The notes below the pieces were generated by a model. The model searched no databases. It was not told the DNA's origin and was given only the letters and a program-made list of their open reading frames with translations. Shown in pieces: positions 1 to 10,007 of a stretch of 55,758 nucleotides of DNA. Source of the DNA: Nemertoderma westbladi (taxonomy: Eukaryota; Xenacoelomorpha; Nemertodermatida; Nemertodermatidae); assembly GCA_032718475.1 (NCBI GenBank), contig JAUCBJ010001900.1, forward strand, positions 1 to 55,758, given 5' to 3'. The position numbers and the translations under genes were made by a program. Each line of letters opens with the position of its first letter. Position 1 is the first letter of the stretch.

Positions 1-1102
1 CGAAAGGATAATAAAAATGTATACACTTGTATTCATAGGAGGTATACCGGTACTATTAATTAATAGTTCGCTTGACATTGCGTTGCAGCTGCATGGGTTA
101 TTATGGGTGATGAATCATGATGATAAGAGAATATTGTTGTCATGATCAAATGGTATCATTTGGGATCTTCAAAAAAGCGAACGAATTCTACACTGAAATA
201 TATCATATATATATTGCAGTGGCGACTGTAGTGTAAATAAAACTCGGCCAACTCTAATAGAGAATTTGTTACAAAAATATAGGAAAGCAAAATGGCGCGT
301 CTAAACCTTTTCTGGGGACTAAAATATACTCCCATGCAAGGTTCAATGAAAAAACGTTCTTCAGAGGCATTGGAAATGATAATAATATTACCTTTAACCA
401 GCGAGCTGGTTGAAGGCGGTAAAATGAAGTACGATGCACATTACACAACACAATACACAGACTTAGCTCACACATACAAAAATTCAGAAAGGTGAGCTGT
501 TGAGGTTCCTTTCACATAGTTACCATGCAATGTACATACACTGTACATACATTATTTAATGAATGAATGGTACCGGTAATTGAATGAAATTAAAAGGTTA
601 CGATGGTAGGTTACCTACTGTGGGTGGGTCACAGCAATAGGGCTATTATGTTTAGTGTAGAATTTAATAGACCTAGTTACATTGTGGATGACAATACTTG
701 AAAGTTTGGTTGCCAGTGATCGATGGGAGTTAAAAGGTCCAACAAACAATTGAATAGTCTGATAGTTAGAGTCCGGTACCAGTCAGTCAGTCGGACAGGA
801 ATGATTATCATCGACCCCAAGGTCCTGTTTATTATGGCGAAATAAACTGCTAAAGCAGAATTTGTGATCTATTACTCTTTAGTGTTCGATTTTGTTTCTC
901 TATCTTGTAATTGCTACTAGATTATGTAAAATGTTTTGATTATCTGAATGTGTGAATCACAATGTCACCTTAATAAGCCGACTAAAGGTCAAATGTATTC
1001 CTTTGTTGGTTGCTTATTTGAATAACGTTACTAAATTATGATTAGCGAAAGAGAAATTCATAATAAAAATAAATTAAACAAAAGGGATACCGGTACCGGT
1101 AC
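1..1102 (-). other. Intron 1 sequence of the LOTUS-Tudor gene, left copy
   Basis: No gene is seen here. The stretch corresponds to 35184-36302, the intron between LOTUS exon 1 and exon 2 in the complete copy. It is AT-rich, with only short unsupported open frames. A GT donor follows exon 1 at 1102-1101 on the minus strand (AAG then GTACCG). The matching exon 2 would lie left of the window. Confidence 0.7.
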
Positions 1103-2047
1103 CTTAATAATTCGTTGTATCATCCCGGTAAGATGGTAGTCCACCAGGTTGTTAGACGGTGTAGCCTCTGTGAGTCTACAGATTGTAGACTTCATCAACC
1201 AATGGTCTCCCTGCGGTTCGCTATGAATCACAGAGCTAAAGCTGCGAACCAGATCGGTGGCGTCGCGAAAACCGAAGTAAGCGGGGTTAAAGGCGCGGTT
1301 GAACATCTTCTCGAACTCATGTTTAAGTTCGGAGGAGATGAGCCCATTGGGGTGTTCGAGAAGGAGGGCTGTGATGCTCTCACGGAACTCGTCGCGAGTA
1401 CGATACGGGGGTTGGAGAGACGGCAGGTCGACGGATTCCGGTTCGGGACCGGAGGCCGGGACATTTAGTGAGATGTGGAACCCGTCCGAAACCGATTTGA
1501 CAACGAGCACCTCGCCAAATGCGTTAAAGAACTGCTGGAGACTTGTGTAGCCAAGTCGGGTGTAGTCGAAGGGGTTGTGGAATCGTTGGATGTAAGCTTC
1601 CTGGAAGTCGCCATCAAACATTCCGCTCGGGTAGGCACGGAGCATCTCGACGATTTGATTAACTACGTGCGGAGGGACTTCATTCGGTTTATCGATAACC
1701 TGCGGGGACTTTCCGGCGTACCGGGGAACCTTGTCCGGTTTGTCCGGAACGTTCGGGGCCCTTCTTGCGTGCGGAGAAACATCGTGGGGTTCACCAATAG
1801 ATGCCCTTCCATCTGGGACATCTAATTCGGTTCGGAGGAAGAAGAGGATTTCTCCGCTGCGAGTCTCACGGGTCCACAGTTCGTCCCCGAACATATCGAA
1901 CAGCAGATCTCCGAGTAGGGTGAATCCATATTCTTTGGCGACCAGCTGACTTCCGGTCGTTGTTGAGTAGATATGACATAATTCTTTTTTACTCAATCCA
2001 TCGGGTCGTTTTCTAAGGATTTCTTCCACGTCTTTTAGACAACCCAT
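1103..2047 (-). CDS. LOTUS-Tudor protein exon 1 (three LOTUS domains and start of a fourth), partial gene
   Basis: First coding exon, 315 codons, of a TDRD5/TDRD7/Tejas-type protein. LOTUS (OST-HTH) domains are small winged-helix modules that in this family bind RNA or the germ-granule helicase Vasa, and members act in piRNA production in perinuclear granules. Three LOTUS modules are visible: about residues 4-70, 125-190 and 218-285. Each has the pattern of a P-x-G turn followed by a hydrophobic G-[FY] segment before a second helix. The start is the ATG at 2047 (MGCLKD). The exon ends at AAG followed by GTACCG, a donor in phase 0. Only a handful of residues differ from the exon at 36303-37247. 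The following exons lie outside the window on the left, so this copy is partial here. Confidence 0.85.
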
Positions 2048-2612
2048 TGTCTGATTGTTACCGATAGCAGGATAGTCCTACTGACTGTCACTGTCTGCCT
2101 GCTAGGCTGCTACCATAGGCTACCCAGTCCAGCAGTCAGCCGGTGACGAGGGATTAACGTCAGAACGTGTTTGGAGGCCTCCACATACAGACATAATACA
2201 GTAATACTGTAGGTAGGCCTAATATAAGTAAAACACGTCATAAATTAATTGATGGATTGAATCAATAAACCTCTGTCCTTTTTACAGCAACCTTAAACAA
2301 AATGAGCTGCACAATAATTCATTGAACGGGAAGGACGCCACTACTGGCAAAAATCATAAATCAAAGCCAAAGTAAACAATATCTCTCCTTCATAGACCTC
2401 ATGTCTTCAATACACTAATCACAAAGAGACAGTCAGACCCAGGCTATACAAAAGTTGTTACCTCTGAGTCTGAGCCAGCAGCTGCTACAAAGTGTTATTA
2501 TGTAGACAATAATAAAATTGTGTATTACTACAGCTACATTCTTGTCTCTCACTTGGCGGGTATTGTCCCGGTCCGTGAAATCCTATTCCTGGATTATGAA
2601 ATTGGGGCCTGG
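2048..2612. other. Spacer upstream of LOTUS exon 1, no gene seen
   Basis: AT-rich spacer, likely 5' flank or 5' UTR of the minus-strand LOTUS-Tudor gene. It matches unit 2 in two blocks, 37248-37304 and 38855-39240, interrupted in unit 2 by a LINE fragment. A further match follows at 40273-40378. I see no promoter element that I can support. Confidence 0.6.
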
Positions 2613-3870
2613 GGCGGTATTCATAAATGTGACTAACTAGGAACTTAGTCCTAGTCACATCAAGTTAGTAAGTGCTTGTACTAATTCGGTATTCAGAGAA
2701 GTTTGTGCTACTTATTACTAACGTATTTAGTACTAGTTGTTGCTAAACTCGTATTCATAGAATTTAGTCTTACTTAAGTTAGTTAGTATTAGCTGTAACT
2801 TAAATTTCTAGTCACATGAAGATGTGACTAAGTTGGTAAGACCGCTTACTTATTGCATATTGGCCTTCATACATACAGTATGGTTATTATGTTACTGACG
2901 ACTCTGTCCACATTATTCTCTATCTTGTTTTTCTAGCATTCTGTGTTCATTGCAAATGTGTTGTTGCAGAGAAAATGTCAAATGTAACGACATAAAGCTT
3001 TTTGTTTTTTAAACATATATCCGACTTAAATTTCCAAATTTCAGCTCACATTCTTGAATGGTGAGATTGCTGCCGAATGGTCCGCGTCCGTTGAAAAATG
3101 TGTTTCGCTAAAGAATTCTACCTTTCGCTAACTTTCGCAAGATGAAAAAGCGGTAGCGTTCCCACTTCATTAATTTCATATCTATTACCGAATGTAAATA
3201 ATGGTATTCGATAATGGTAGCCAATTGATTTATCGCCTTACTAACTGACTAAAAATAATAATTGTTCACTATAATTTTAACAGGAAATCACTAAAATATT
3301 CAGTTTCCACTAAAATCTATTAATTAACATTAAATCTATTAATTATAAATTATTGCTAAAATGTGGGAAAGGGCATGTTACAGTGCCACTAAAAATGAAG
3401 GGATTTTATTACAACAGGCCGTAACAGATTTATTTTTGATGAAAATATATTTTAGTGATAATTAAATTGAGTGGAGGAAATACAGTATATACCGGTATTT
3501 GATAACGAAAAAAATTTACTGGAAAACAGGAATTGTTTTAGTGACCAATAAAATTAATGGGTTTTAATGTAGACTACCAGTACAAGTAAAACAGTAAACA
3601 TAGAGACATGCAGGGCATAGCTACCGACCTTAAGTTGAAACTGAAAGCTTTTTGATAAACATAAGTTAAAGTACCAGCACTGCTACTAATAGGCTAGAAC
3701 TAAGTTTAGTAACAGTTTATGAATACTGATATTTTTTAAGGGCTAGTTGAAACTAAGTTAAGTCAATGCTCTTACTAAAATCAGTTGTTTTTAGTAACAG
3801 ATAGCTCTTACTAAATATAGTTGCAGCTCTTACTAAGAGCTGTCAATAAGTAGCTGTAAAACTTTAAGCT
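2613..3870. mobile_element. Unit-1-specific MITE-like foldback element
   Basis: Unit 2 reads straight through this point (about 40378), so the block is an insertion in unit 1 or a loss in unit 2. It opens with GGTATTCATAAATGTGACTAA, and an inverted partner, TTAGTAACAGTTTATGAATAC, lies near 3706-3726. Many short inverted copies of ACTAAGTTAG-type words lie between them. No coding capacity is seen. Exact ends and target duplication are not clear, so the family is not assigned. Confidence 0.4.
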
Positions 3871-4890
3871 ATAAAACATTGTTTTAAGATGATTCCTATA
3901 GAGAAGAACTCAACTTCTCAGAGGATTTCAATTATTGCTACCTGAGCAGTATTCTAGGAATCCGGAACATAGATAAAGATTTCAAACATAAGAAGTGCGC
4001 GATTCTTGATTCTGTGATTTATATCAGAAAATCTGGGTTTAATCGCTAGATAAAAGAAAAAATGAGATTTATAACATAATATATGTCTATGTAATACAGT
4101 ATGTATTTTATTGTGCATTATCCATTATGGTATGTTTTACTTCTCACACCTTACACGGTGTGTTCTACTACTACTACTAACTTAATTGTGCCGTTATTGT
4201 TTACATTTAAATTTTCATGATTATATTTTTACCTAAATAAAGAGTAGTGTCTACATCATTGTCCAGAATAGGGTGTTTCCCTTCACTTCTATGAGGCTTT
4301 CTAGTGTTCCTACCTGTCCCAAATACGTTGTGTAATGATTTCCAACCTGTCCAATATAGGGGCATCCAATCAAATCATAATATGAGCCAACTCCTCGTCA
4401 TCGGACCAATACCAACATTCCTAAAGTTAAGCATCTCCCTTATTGGCTATATAATGTAAAGGTTAATGGACAATTCCACTGATATATAATCCAAGTGTCA
4501 ACTACGAATCCAGGGCTCATTATAACAACCTATACTGGACAGAGCAACGTATTTGGGACAGTGGAAATTCCCATTCTAAATAAGGGCATTTGGAATACAT
4601 GTTCCCTAGTTATGGTTAAAGATATACTGTGGGGTGCCTTGCAAATGGCCTGTAAGACTGTGATGCATTATAGGCTATAGTGTCATCATAGTCACATTAT
4701 TTCATTTCATGTTGTGCAATTTATTCATGTTGTGCAATTTATTCATGTTGTGCAATTTATTCATGTGGTGCAATTTATTGATTTATATATAATAAATCTA
4801 TATACATTCGTATAATAATAATTAAATGGCAATCAAATTAGTGATATCGCACCCTCCTCCCCCAGACTCAACTTCATCCCAAATTGTCCT
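3871..4890. other. Non-coding spacer, partly shared with unit 2
   Basis: No gene is seen. The stretch from about 3988 to 4060 matches 40480-40550, and 4240-4640 matches 41378-41790. The part between (4060-4240) is replaced in unit 2 by a LINE fragment. A 19-bp word containing TTGTGCAATTTATTCATG is repeated three to four times at about 4712-4780. Confidence 0.55.
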
Positions 4891-5620
4891 TAATAAGTCT
4901 TAAATTTGCCTCAGATAGGTTGTTAGAGTCCCATATAGGGTGTTTGTGTCCCATATAGGTTGATAGTGTCCAAAATAGCCTGTGGCTTTAAAAAAATTAT
5001 TTCAAATTTTTTATAACTGTAAAGGAATACTGAAAAGAATATCGATTTCATAACCATATCTTTAATTCCAATTTGTCCCAAATAGGTTGTTTATGTCCAT
5101 AATATAGGGTGTTTGTGTCCCATATAGGGTGTTTTTGTCCTGAATAGGGTGTGAATTGCTTATAATGATTTCAAATAGTTTCTAAATGTAATTGAATACT
5201 CAAAAGAATATAGAATTCACTATCAGAGCTTTAATTTAAATTTGTCACAAATAGGTTGTTTATGTCCCATATAGGGTGTTTGTGTCCCATATAGGGTGTT
5301 TGTGTCCCAAATAGCGTGTGACTTTCTCAAAATGATTTTAAATAGTTTCTAAATGTAATGGAATGCTCAAAATAATATAGAATTCACTACCATAGCATTA
5401 ATTTAAATTTGTCCCAAATAGGTTGTTTTTGTTCTAAATAGGGTGTTTGTGTCCCGTATAGATTGTGAATTGCTTATAATGATTTCAATTAGTTTCTAAA
5501 TGTAATGGAATACTCAAAAGAATATAGAATTCATTATCATAGCTTTAATTTAAATTTGTCCCAAATAGGTTGTTTATGTCCCATATAGGGTGTTTTGTGT
5601 CCCATATAGAGCCGCAACAT
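4891..5620. repeat. Tandem repeat of about 150 bp with TGTCCCATATAGGGTGTTT sub-motifs
   Basis: Four to five degenerate copies of a block of about 150 bp. Each block has one to three words of the type TGTCCCAAATAGGTTGTTT or TGTCCCATATAGGGTGTTT, then an AT-rich part containing AATAGTTTCTAAATGTAATGG. Unit 2 carries a homologous, separately drifted array at 41805-42450. No coding potential is seen. Confidence 0.75.
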
Positions 5621-5738
5621 CGGTATATTCTACAAAATAAACAACTTTGTAAAGCCCCGCACCGAATACTAATTATTATACTATATAATACACTAGTTGA
5701 CCCTTACTTACAGTATTGTTATTGTAATGCCGTACGGG
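5621..5738 (+). pseudogene. LINE reverse-transcriptase remnant, upstream piece
   Basis: Reading the plus strand gives a segment like the late RT region of CR1/Jockey-type LINEs, with a leucine-rich stretch followed by LVDPYLQYC (5694-5720). The piece is interrupted at 5738 by the hAT element 5739-7859 and resumes at 7868. It is truncated at its 5' end and has frame breaks, so it is a dead fragment. Confidence 0.55.
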
Positions 5739-7859
5739 CAGAGGCGTAGCGCGTGGGGGGGGGGGGGGGGGGGGGGGATGTTCCCCCGGGCACACTCACC
5801 CGTGGGCGCTGAAATGCCATGCAAATGTCAGGGTATTCTTGTAAAAATCGGACAAATCAGTAAAAGGCTCATTCCAAAGTAAAGTACGGGACATTCGTAC
5901 ACAATTTTGAACTTTGATTGCCTGTACAATGTTATCCACAGCACATATGTACACAAAATTGTGCTTGGATTGAACTTTCGAATATCAGCTTTGATTTCGC
6001 TAAGATAATGGCGGGACTTAGTCACTTTTGAGAAAACACCAGCTTGTCCAATTAAGGTAAAGTACGGATTCGTACGAAATGGTTTTTTTTATTTTATGAT
6101 TTCAATTCTAAAATTTAGCGAATTGTGCGCAGGTACAGTGTTGAGTTGATGTTTAGGATAAAGCTGTATTATTAAGCTTAAATAAAAATATAAATATAAG
6201 ACGAATTGCTGCATTGCTAATTTTTTACAGTGTGGTTTGTGTGGTAAAGTATGGGACATTGCTAAGTAAAGTACGGGACCTGTACGAATTTTATGGTCAA
6301 AATGGTCTCTTACACTTAACCTAACAGTAATTTCTGGATAATTAGTGATAATAAAGTGCAACTAAGTATTTCCAACCAAGATATGGATACAAAATGTGGG
6401 GCGGCCCACAAATTGACCCGAAGTCTTAGCATATGTGCCCTTGAGGAGTTGTATGTCATCTGTCAAATTTTTGATCGCTAATACTGTATAACTCGGTCAT
6501 TTTTAGATGAAATTAAACCAAACCTGGTACGTATGAAGTCTGTCAAAAGTTTGGAAAGAATCTGAAATTTAAGGAATCAAAGGTCACATATCAGACAGTC
6601 TGTCTGTTGGTACCGATAGTTTCAAAATTTTGATAAAACCAAAATAAGTCCGCCAATCATTGATGAAATATAACCAAACTTGGTACACATGTAGTCTGTA
6701 AAAAGTTTCGAAATTCTTTCCATTTTTCTGAAAATGTATCAATTACTGTACTTACCGATCTTCTTATCTGCTAAAAAACTAAATTTTTTGAAATTTGTTG
6801 TAAAGTACGCGACTTTACATGCATAAACTCAAAGATTAGTTAACTGAGGAATGATTCTTAGTTCAAATACATACTTCTATGCTTCCCCCTACTATCACCC
6901 TAAAGCATTATAACACTCCTGTCCTCCAGGTTTAATATATTACATTAATACAGTGCACTAAAATGTAATCGCCATTATAATGGTAAAGTATGGGACAATT
7001 TTCAATTGGCCGCCATGATATTTCTGAGGGAGTGAAGATGAAACTAATTGTTTTATACAATGACGCAACACAAATGTGCTTTGCATTCCACTGGGTGATT
7101 AGGCTGAGTTACATCTCTGTGAATAAACTAAAAATTTCACTATTTTAGGTAAAGTATGGGACATCACAAGATTAACTTTATTGATTTCATTACAGAGGAA
7201 TGAAACACTGGTGAAATTAAATGAAACCAAAAAAATTCGAAAATGGGTTTATTTTTGATTTGGTTCATGCTCAGAAATGTTAATTTATTGGTCATAGGAA
7301 GTGCCTACAGGAAACCAAACTTTTGCACACTTTTATTCACATTTTGTGCAGGGCAGGTCCATAATTTGTAATTCGACTATTTTTGATAAACCACCTGTGT
7401 TGATACAATTTTTAGCACTGAATTCATGGAGTACGATAAATTTTGACCTAAAATAAGTATAAATTCAAAGCTACATCTCATTTTTAGAAATTAGTGGGGA
7501 GGTTGACCTTTTCATGGAATGAGCCAAAAAGTCAGGGATTGTGATACAGTATACACAGGACATGTGTCATAAGCGAAAAATGTAAAAATTTTCTCTGCTC
7601 GCTTCGCTGCCATTCAATAAGCCTATACAGTATTATAATTTCACTATATCAAACTTGTGCATAATAGATTTGATATACAGTAGTTATATACTTTTAGTAA
7701 ACTGTTTTTTGGATGTTTGTTTTTAATATTTTATTCTGTTATATAATATTTAAAAAAACCGCCATAAATGAAAAGTTAAAATTATTGAGGGGGGGGGGGG
7801 GGGGTGGGGCTATCTCAGCTTCATTCCCCTGGGCGCCAGAATGGCTCACTACGCCTCTG
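5739..7859. mobile_element. hAT-type DNA transposon (non-autonomous or decayed), nested in a LINE
   Basis: The element begins CAGAGGCGTAG and ends CTACGCCTCTG, perfect inverted termini of 11 bp. It is flanked by 8-bp duplications, CGTACGGG (5731-5738) and CGTATGGG (7860-7867), with one mismatch. Eight-bp duplications and CAG-type ends are hAT hallmarks. G-runs lie just inside both ends (5755-5777 and about 7788-7804). No transposase frame is visible. Seven same-strand copies of a GTAAAGTAYGGGACA-like motif are scattered at 5879-7163. Its insertion split an older LINE remnant. Confidence 0.75.
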
Positions 7860-7867
7860 CGTATGGG

Positions 7868-8690
7868 CAGCCAAATCATTCAGTACAATGCCAATGCAGT
7901 CTCCTCCCAACCCAGCCTCACAGCACGGAAACTCACACCCCGACCCGGACACTCACACCCCGGACACTCACACCACGGGCACTCACACCACGGACGCGGA
8001 CACTCACACCCAAGACGCAGACGAAAACCTCGGTCACCTACTGACTCACCCGATACAACATTGAAGACATTACATAAATTACAACAGAAAGCAGAATGTA
8101 TTGTAATCAGTAAGGGAAACCCCAATTTCCACCCCTTAACTATACGTTCCATATACATCAAACAGGTAACAATACTCGCTACACTCACATAAAAAAGATT
8201 CTACCTCTAGACGAGTTCACATCACTTCTTACATTCACATCTACAATCCACCAACACCGAACGCACACGGCCACCAACAATGACTGCACAGTACCCCGAA
8301 CACGATTACTGGTTGCTAAACAATCTATACGAGTGATGGCACCAGAGGTCTGAAACGCTCTACCAACCACTACTGTCCGACAATCAATAAATCTGTATAA
8401 ATTTAAGAAAGCTATAAAACTATTTATCCATAATCTATAACGTGAATTTGGAATACCATATAGTATTGATACATTATGATAAATTTATATTGCATCCGTA
8501 ATAACTATAGTACAAATTAATTATATAGCTGCAATTTATTATTACATTACGTTCTGTCCTTGTATCTACCGTACTTGTTGTATTGTTCTTGTCCTTTTTG
8601 TACTGCTGTACTGTACTATAATATCTACGTACTGTACATTCTTTCATATTTATAATTTACCCCTGTCAACGATAAATAAACTGTAAGTAG
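7868..8690 (+). pseudogene. LINE ORF2 3' remnant, downstream piece with internal minisatellite
   Basis: Continues the LINE fragment interrupted by the hAT element. At 8060-8190 the plus strand encodes LKTLHKLQQKAECIV, typical of the RT thumb region. Near 8335-8440 another frame gives a C-terminal signature of the type RVMAPEV-x-NALPTT followed by KFKKAIKLFIHNL, with a TGA where tryptophan is usual. A short GC-rich minisatellite of CGGACACTCACACC-like words fills 7925-8020. Several frames are needed, so it is not functional. Confidence 0.55.
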
Positions 8691-8765
8691 CACGATTGCA
8701 TGAAATCTAATCAGATATTATGGTACCGATATTATGTTCCTATTTAGCATGTGAAATTAATGTCA

Positions 8766-8770
8766 ACTAT
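8766..8770. repeat. Target-site duplication ACTAT of the BEL element (left)
   Basis: ACTAT directly precedes the left LTR and recurs directly after the right LTR at 24906-24910. Five-bp duplications are usual for BEL/Pao integrases. Confidence 0.85.
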
Positions 8771-9929
8771 TGTTTGCGCTTTTAAGACCTTTGACAGTTT
8801 AACCTGCCAAATTAGGATGTCTTTTAGATGATAGATAGTCTTTAGCTTATGACGAATATTTGATACACTACATTAGCCGAAGCCAGTCTATGCGCAATCA
8901 TTCACCCGCTGGATATACCCGGGAGACTGAATTCGGAAGCTTAATGATTGATGGTGTAAGCCTACTGTATTATTCGACTGATCGTAATATATAATCTCTG
9001 ACAAATATTATTCACTTTCGGGAAATATTAACAGTTCCTTTAGGACGTGGCGCTCTAAATATGTAAACAGAGTTATGACTTAAACTAGACACAACGAAAT
9101 GGCTATAGATTAACGTATATGGCGCATTCTTTAGGAGATGCTTTGTTATCAGTTACAATCATACACAATGCTGCACAATACTGCACACTAATCTGCCGAC
9201 CTTCACTAAATTTAGTCACGTATAAAGAGAGCAACATACAATTTATGTAGGGCCTATGAAATAGCATTAGATTCACTTCAAACCACTTGACATAGGTCGC
9301 AATCATTTATATGTAACCGGTCTCTCTAACCTTTAGTATATCAAGAAGATTGGGGTGTCTGACTATTGATCAGTATTCCGATATAATATTTCATCAACAA
9401 ATATAATGAATAACCGACAGTAAAAGCAGTAATATTAGTAAGATTTGTATAATATAGTATGGATTGGTTTGATATGTTAACTCGATAACAGATATACGTT
9501 CTATAATTAAGCCTACTAATGTTAAGCTAAAGACTGAAACACGGAGGTGCCAAAAGCCGGTGTTCTTAGGCTCTGGGCAAAAACATAACACTGAATTCCT
9601 GAGTTTCTGTATCCAACCTCCAACACAGAGACAAAAAACGCTCTGATTGGTCGACCGTACAAAGAGAGAACAAAGAACAAAGAAATGTTCGACGTGGCAA
9701 TATCAGCTGTTAGCCGTCGTCATGGTAGCGACACTGTTTTCAAGAGTATCCAGCTTATTGCGTCACGAAATTGCGGATTAATGTCCTCTAAAGTACACAT
9801 ACAGAAGAAATGACTTTTATGTCCTCTAAAACACCAATACAGTAAGGACACGGCCCTTTTATGCCTGGTAAACCAACTACAGAGTACTTTACGGGAAAAT
9901 AACCGGTTAATTACGCAAAAGCTTTTACA
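8771..9929 (-). repeat. BEL 3' LTR
   Basis: Begins TGTTTGCGC and ends TTTTACA on the plus strand, matching 23748-24905. Two differences are visible: an A/T change near 9742 and one extra A near 9780. Short open frames inside it are identical in the other LTR and are not supported as genes. Confidence 0.92.
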
Positions 9930-9940
9930 CCGCTCCCAGA
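9930..9940 (-). promoter_or_regulatory. Possible polypurine tract next to the 3' LTR
   Basis: On the minus strand the LTR is directly preceded by CTGGGAGCGG, a purine-rich run with one internal C. Its position is right for plus-strand priming. The run is short and imperfect, so this is tentative. Confidence 0.4.
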
Positions 9941-10007
9941 AAATGGGATCTAAGTCTATAAAATATAACAAATCACAGTTTCTAAAATATAAAAATACTC
10001 TAAACAG

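Noticed and set aside
292-495. Short plus-strand frame in LOTUS-Tudor intron 1 (also 35456-35680)
   Set aside because: The start codon and N-terminus differ between the two units and it has no known domain; likely chance.
5755-5777. G- and C-runs (5755, 7788, 25009, 26744, 43441, 44446) as G-quadruplex regulators
   Set aside because: Four of the six sit just inside transposon ends, where such runs are common; homopolymer length is also unreliable in assemblies.
9103-9591. Small minus-strand frames inside the left LTR (and identical ones at 24080-24568)
   Set aside because: They are identical only because the LTRs are; there is no recognisable motif, and LTRs are regulatory sequence.
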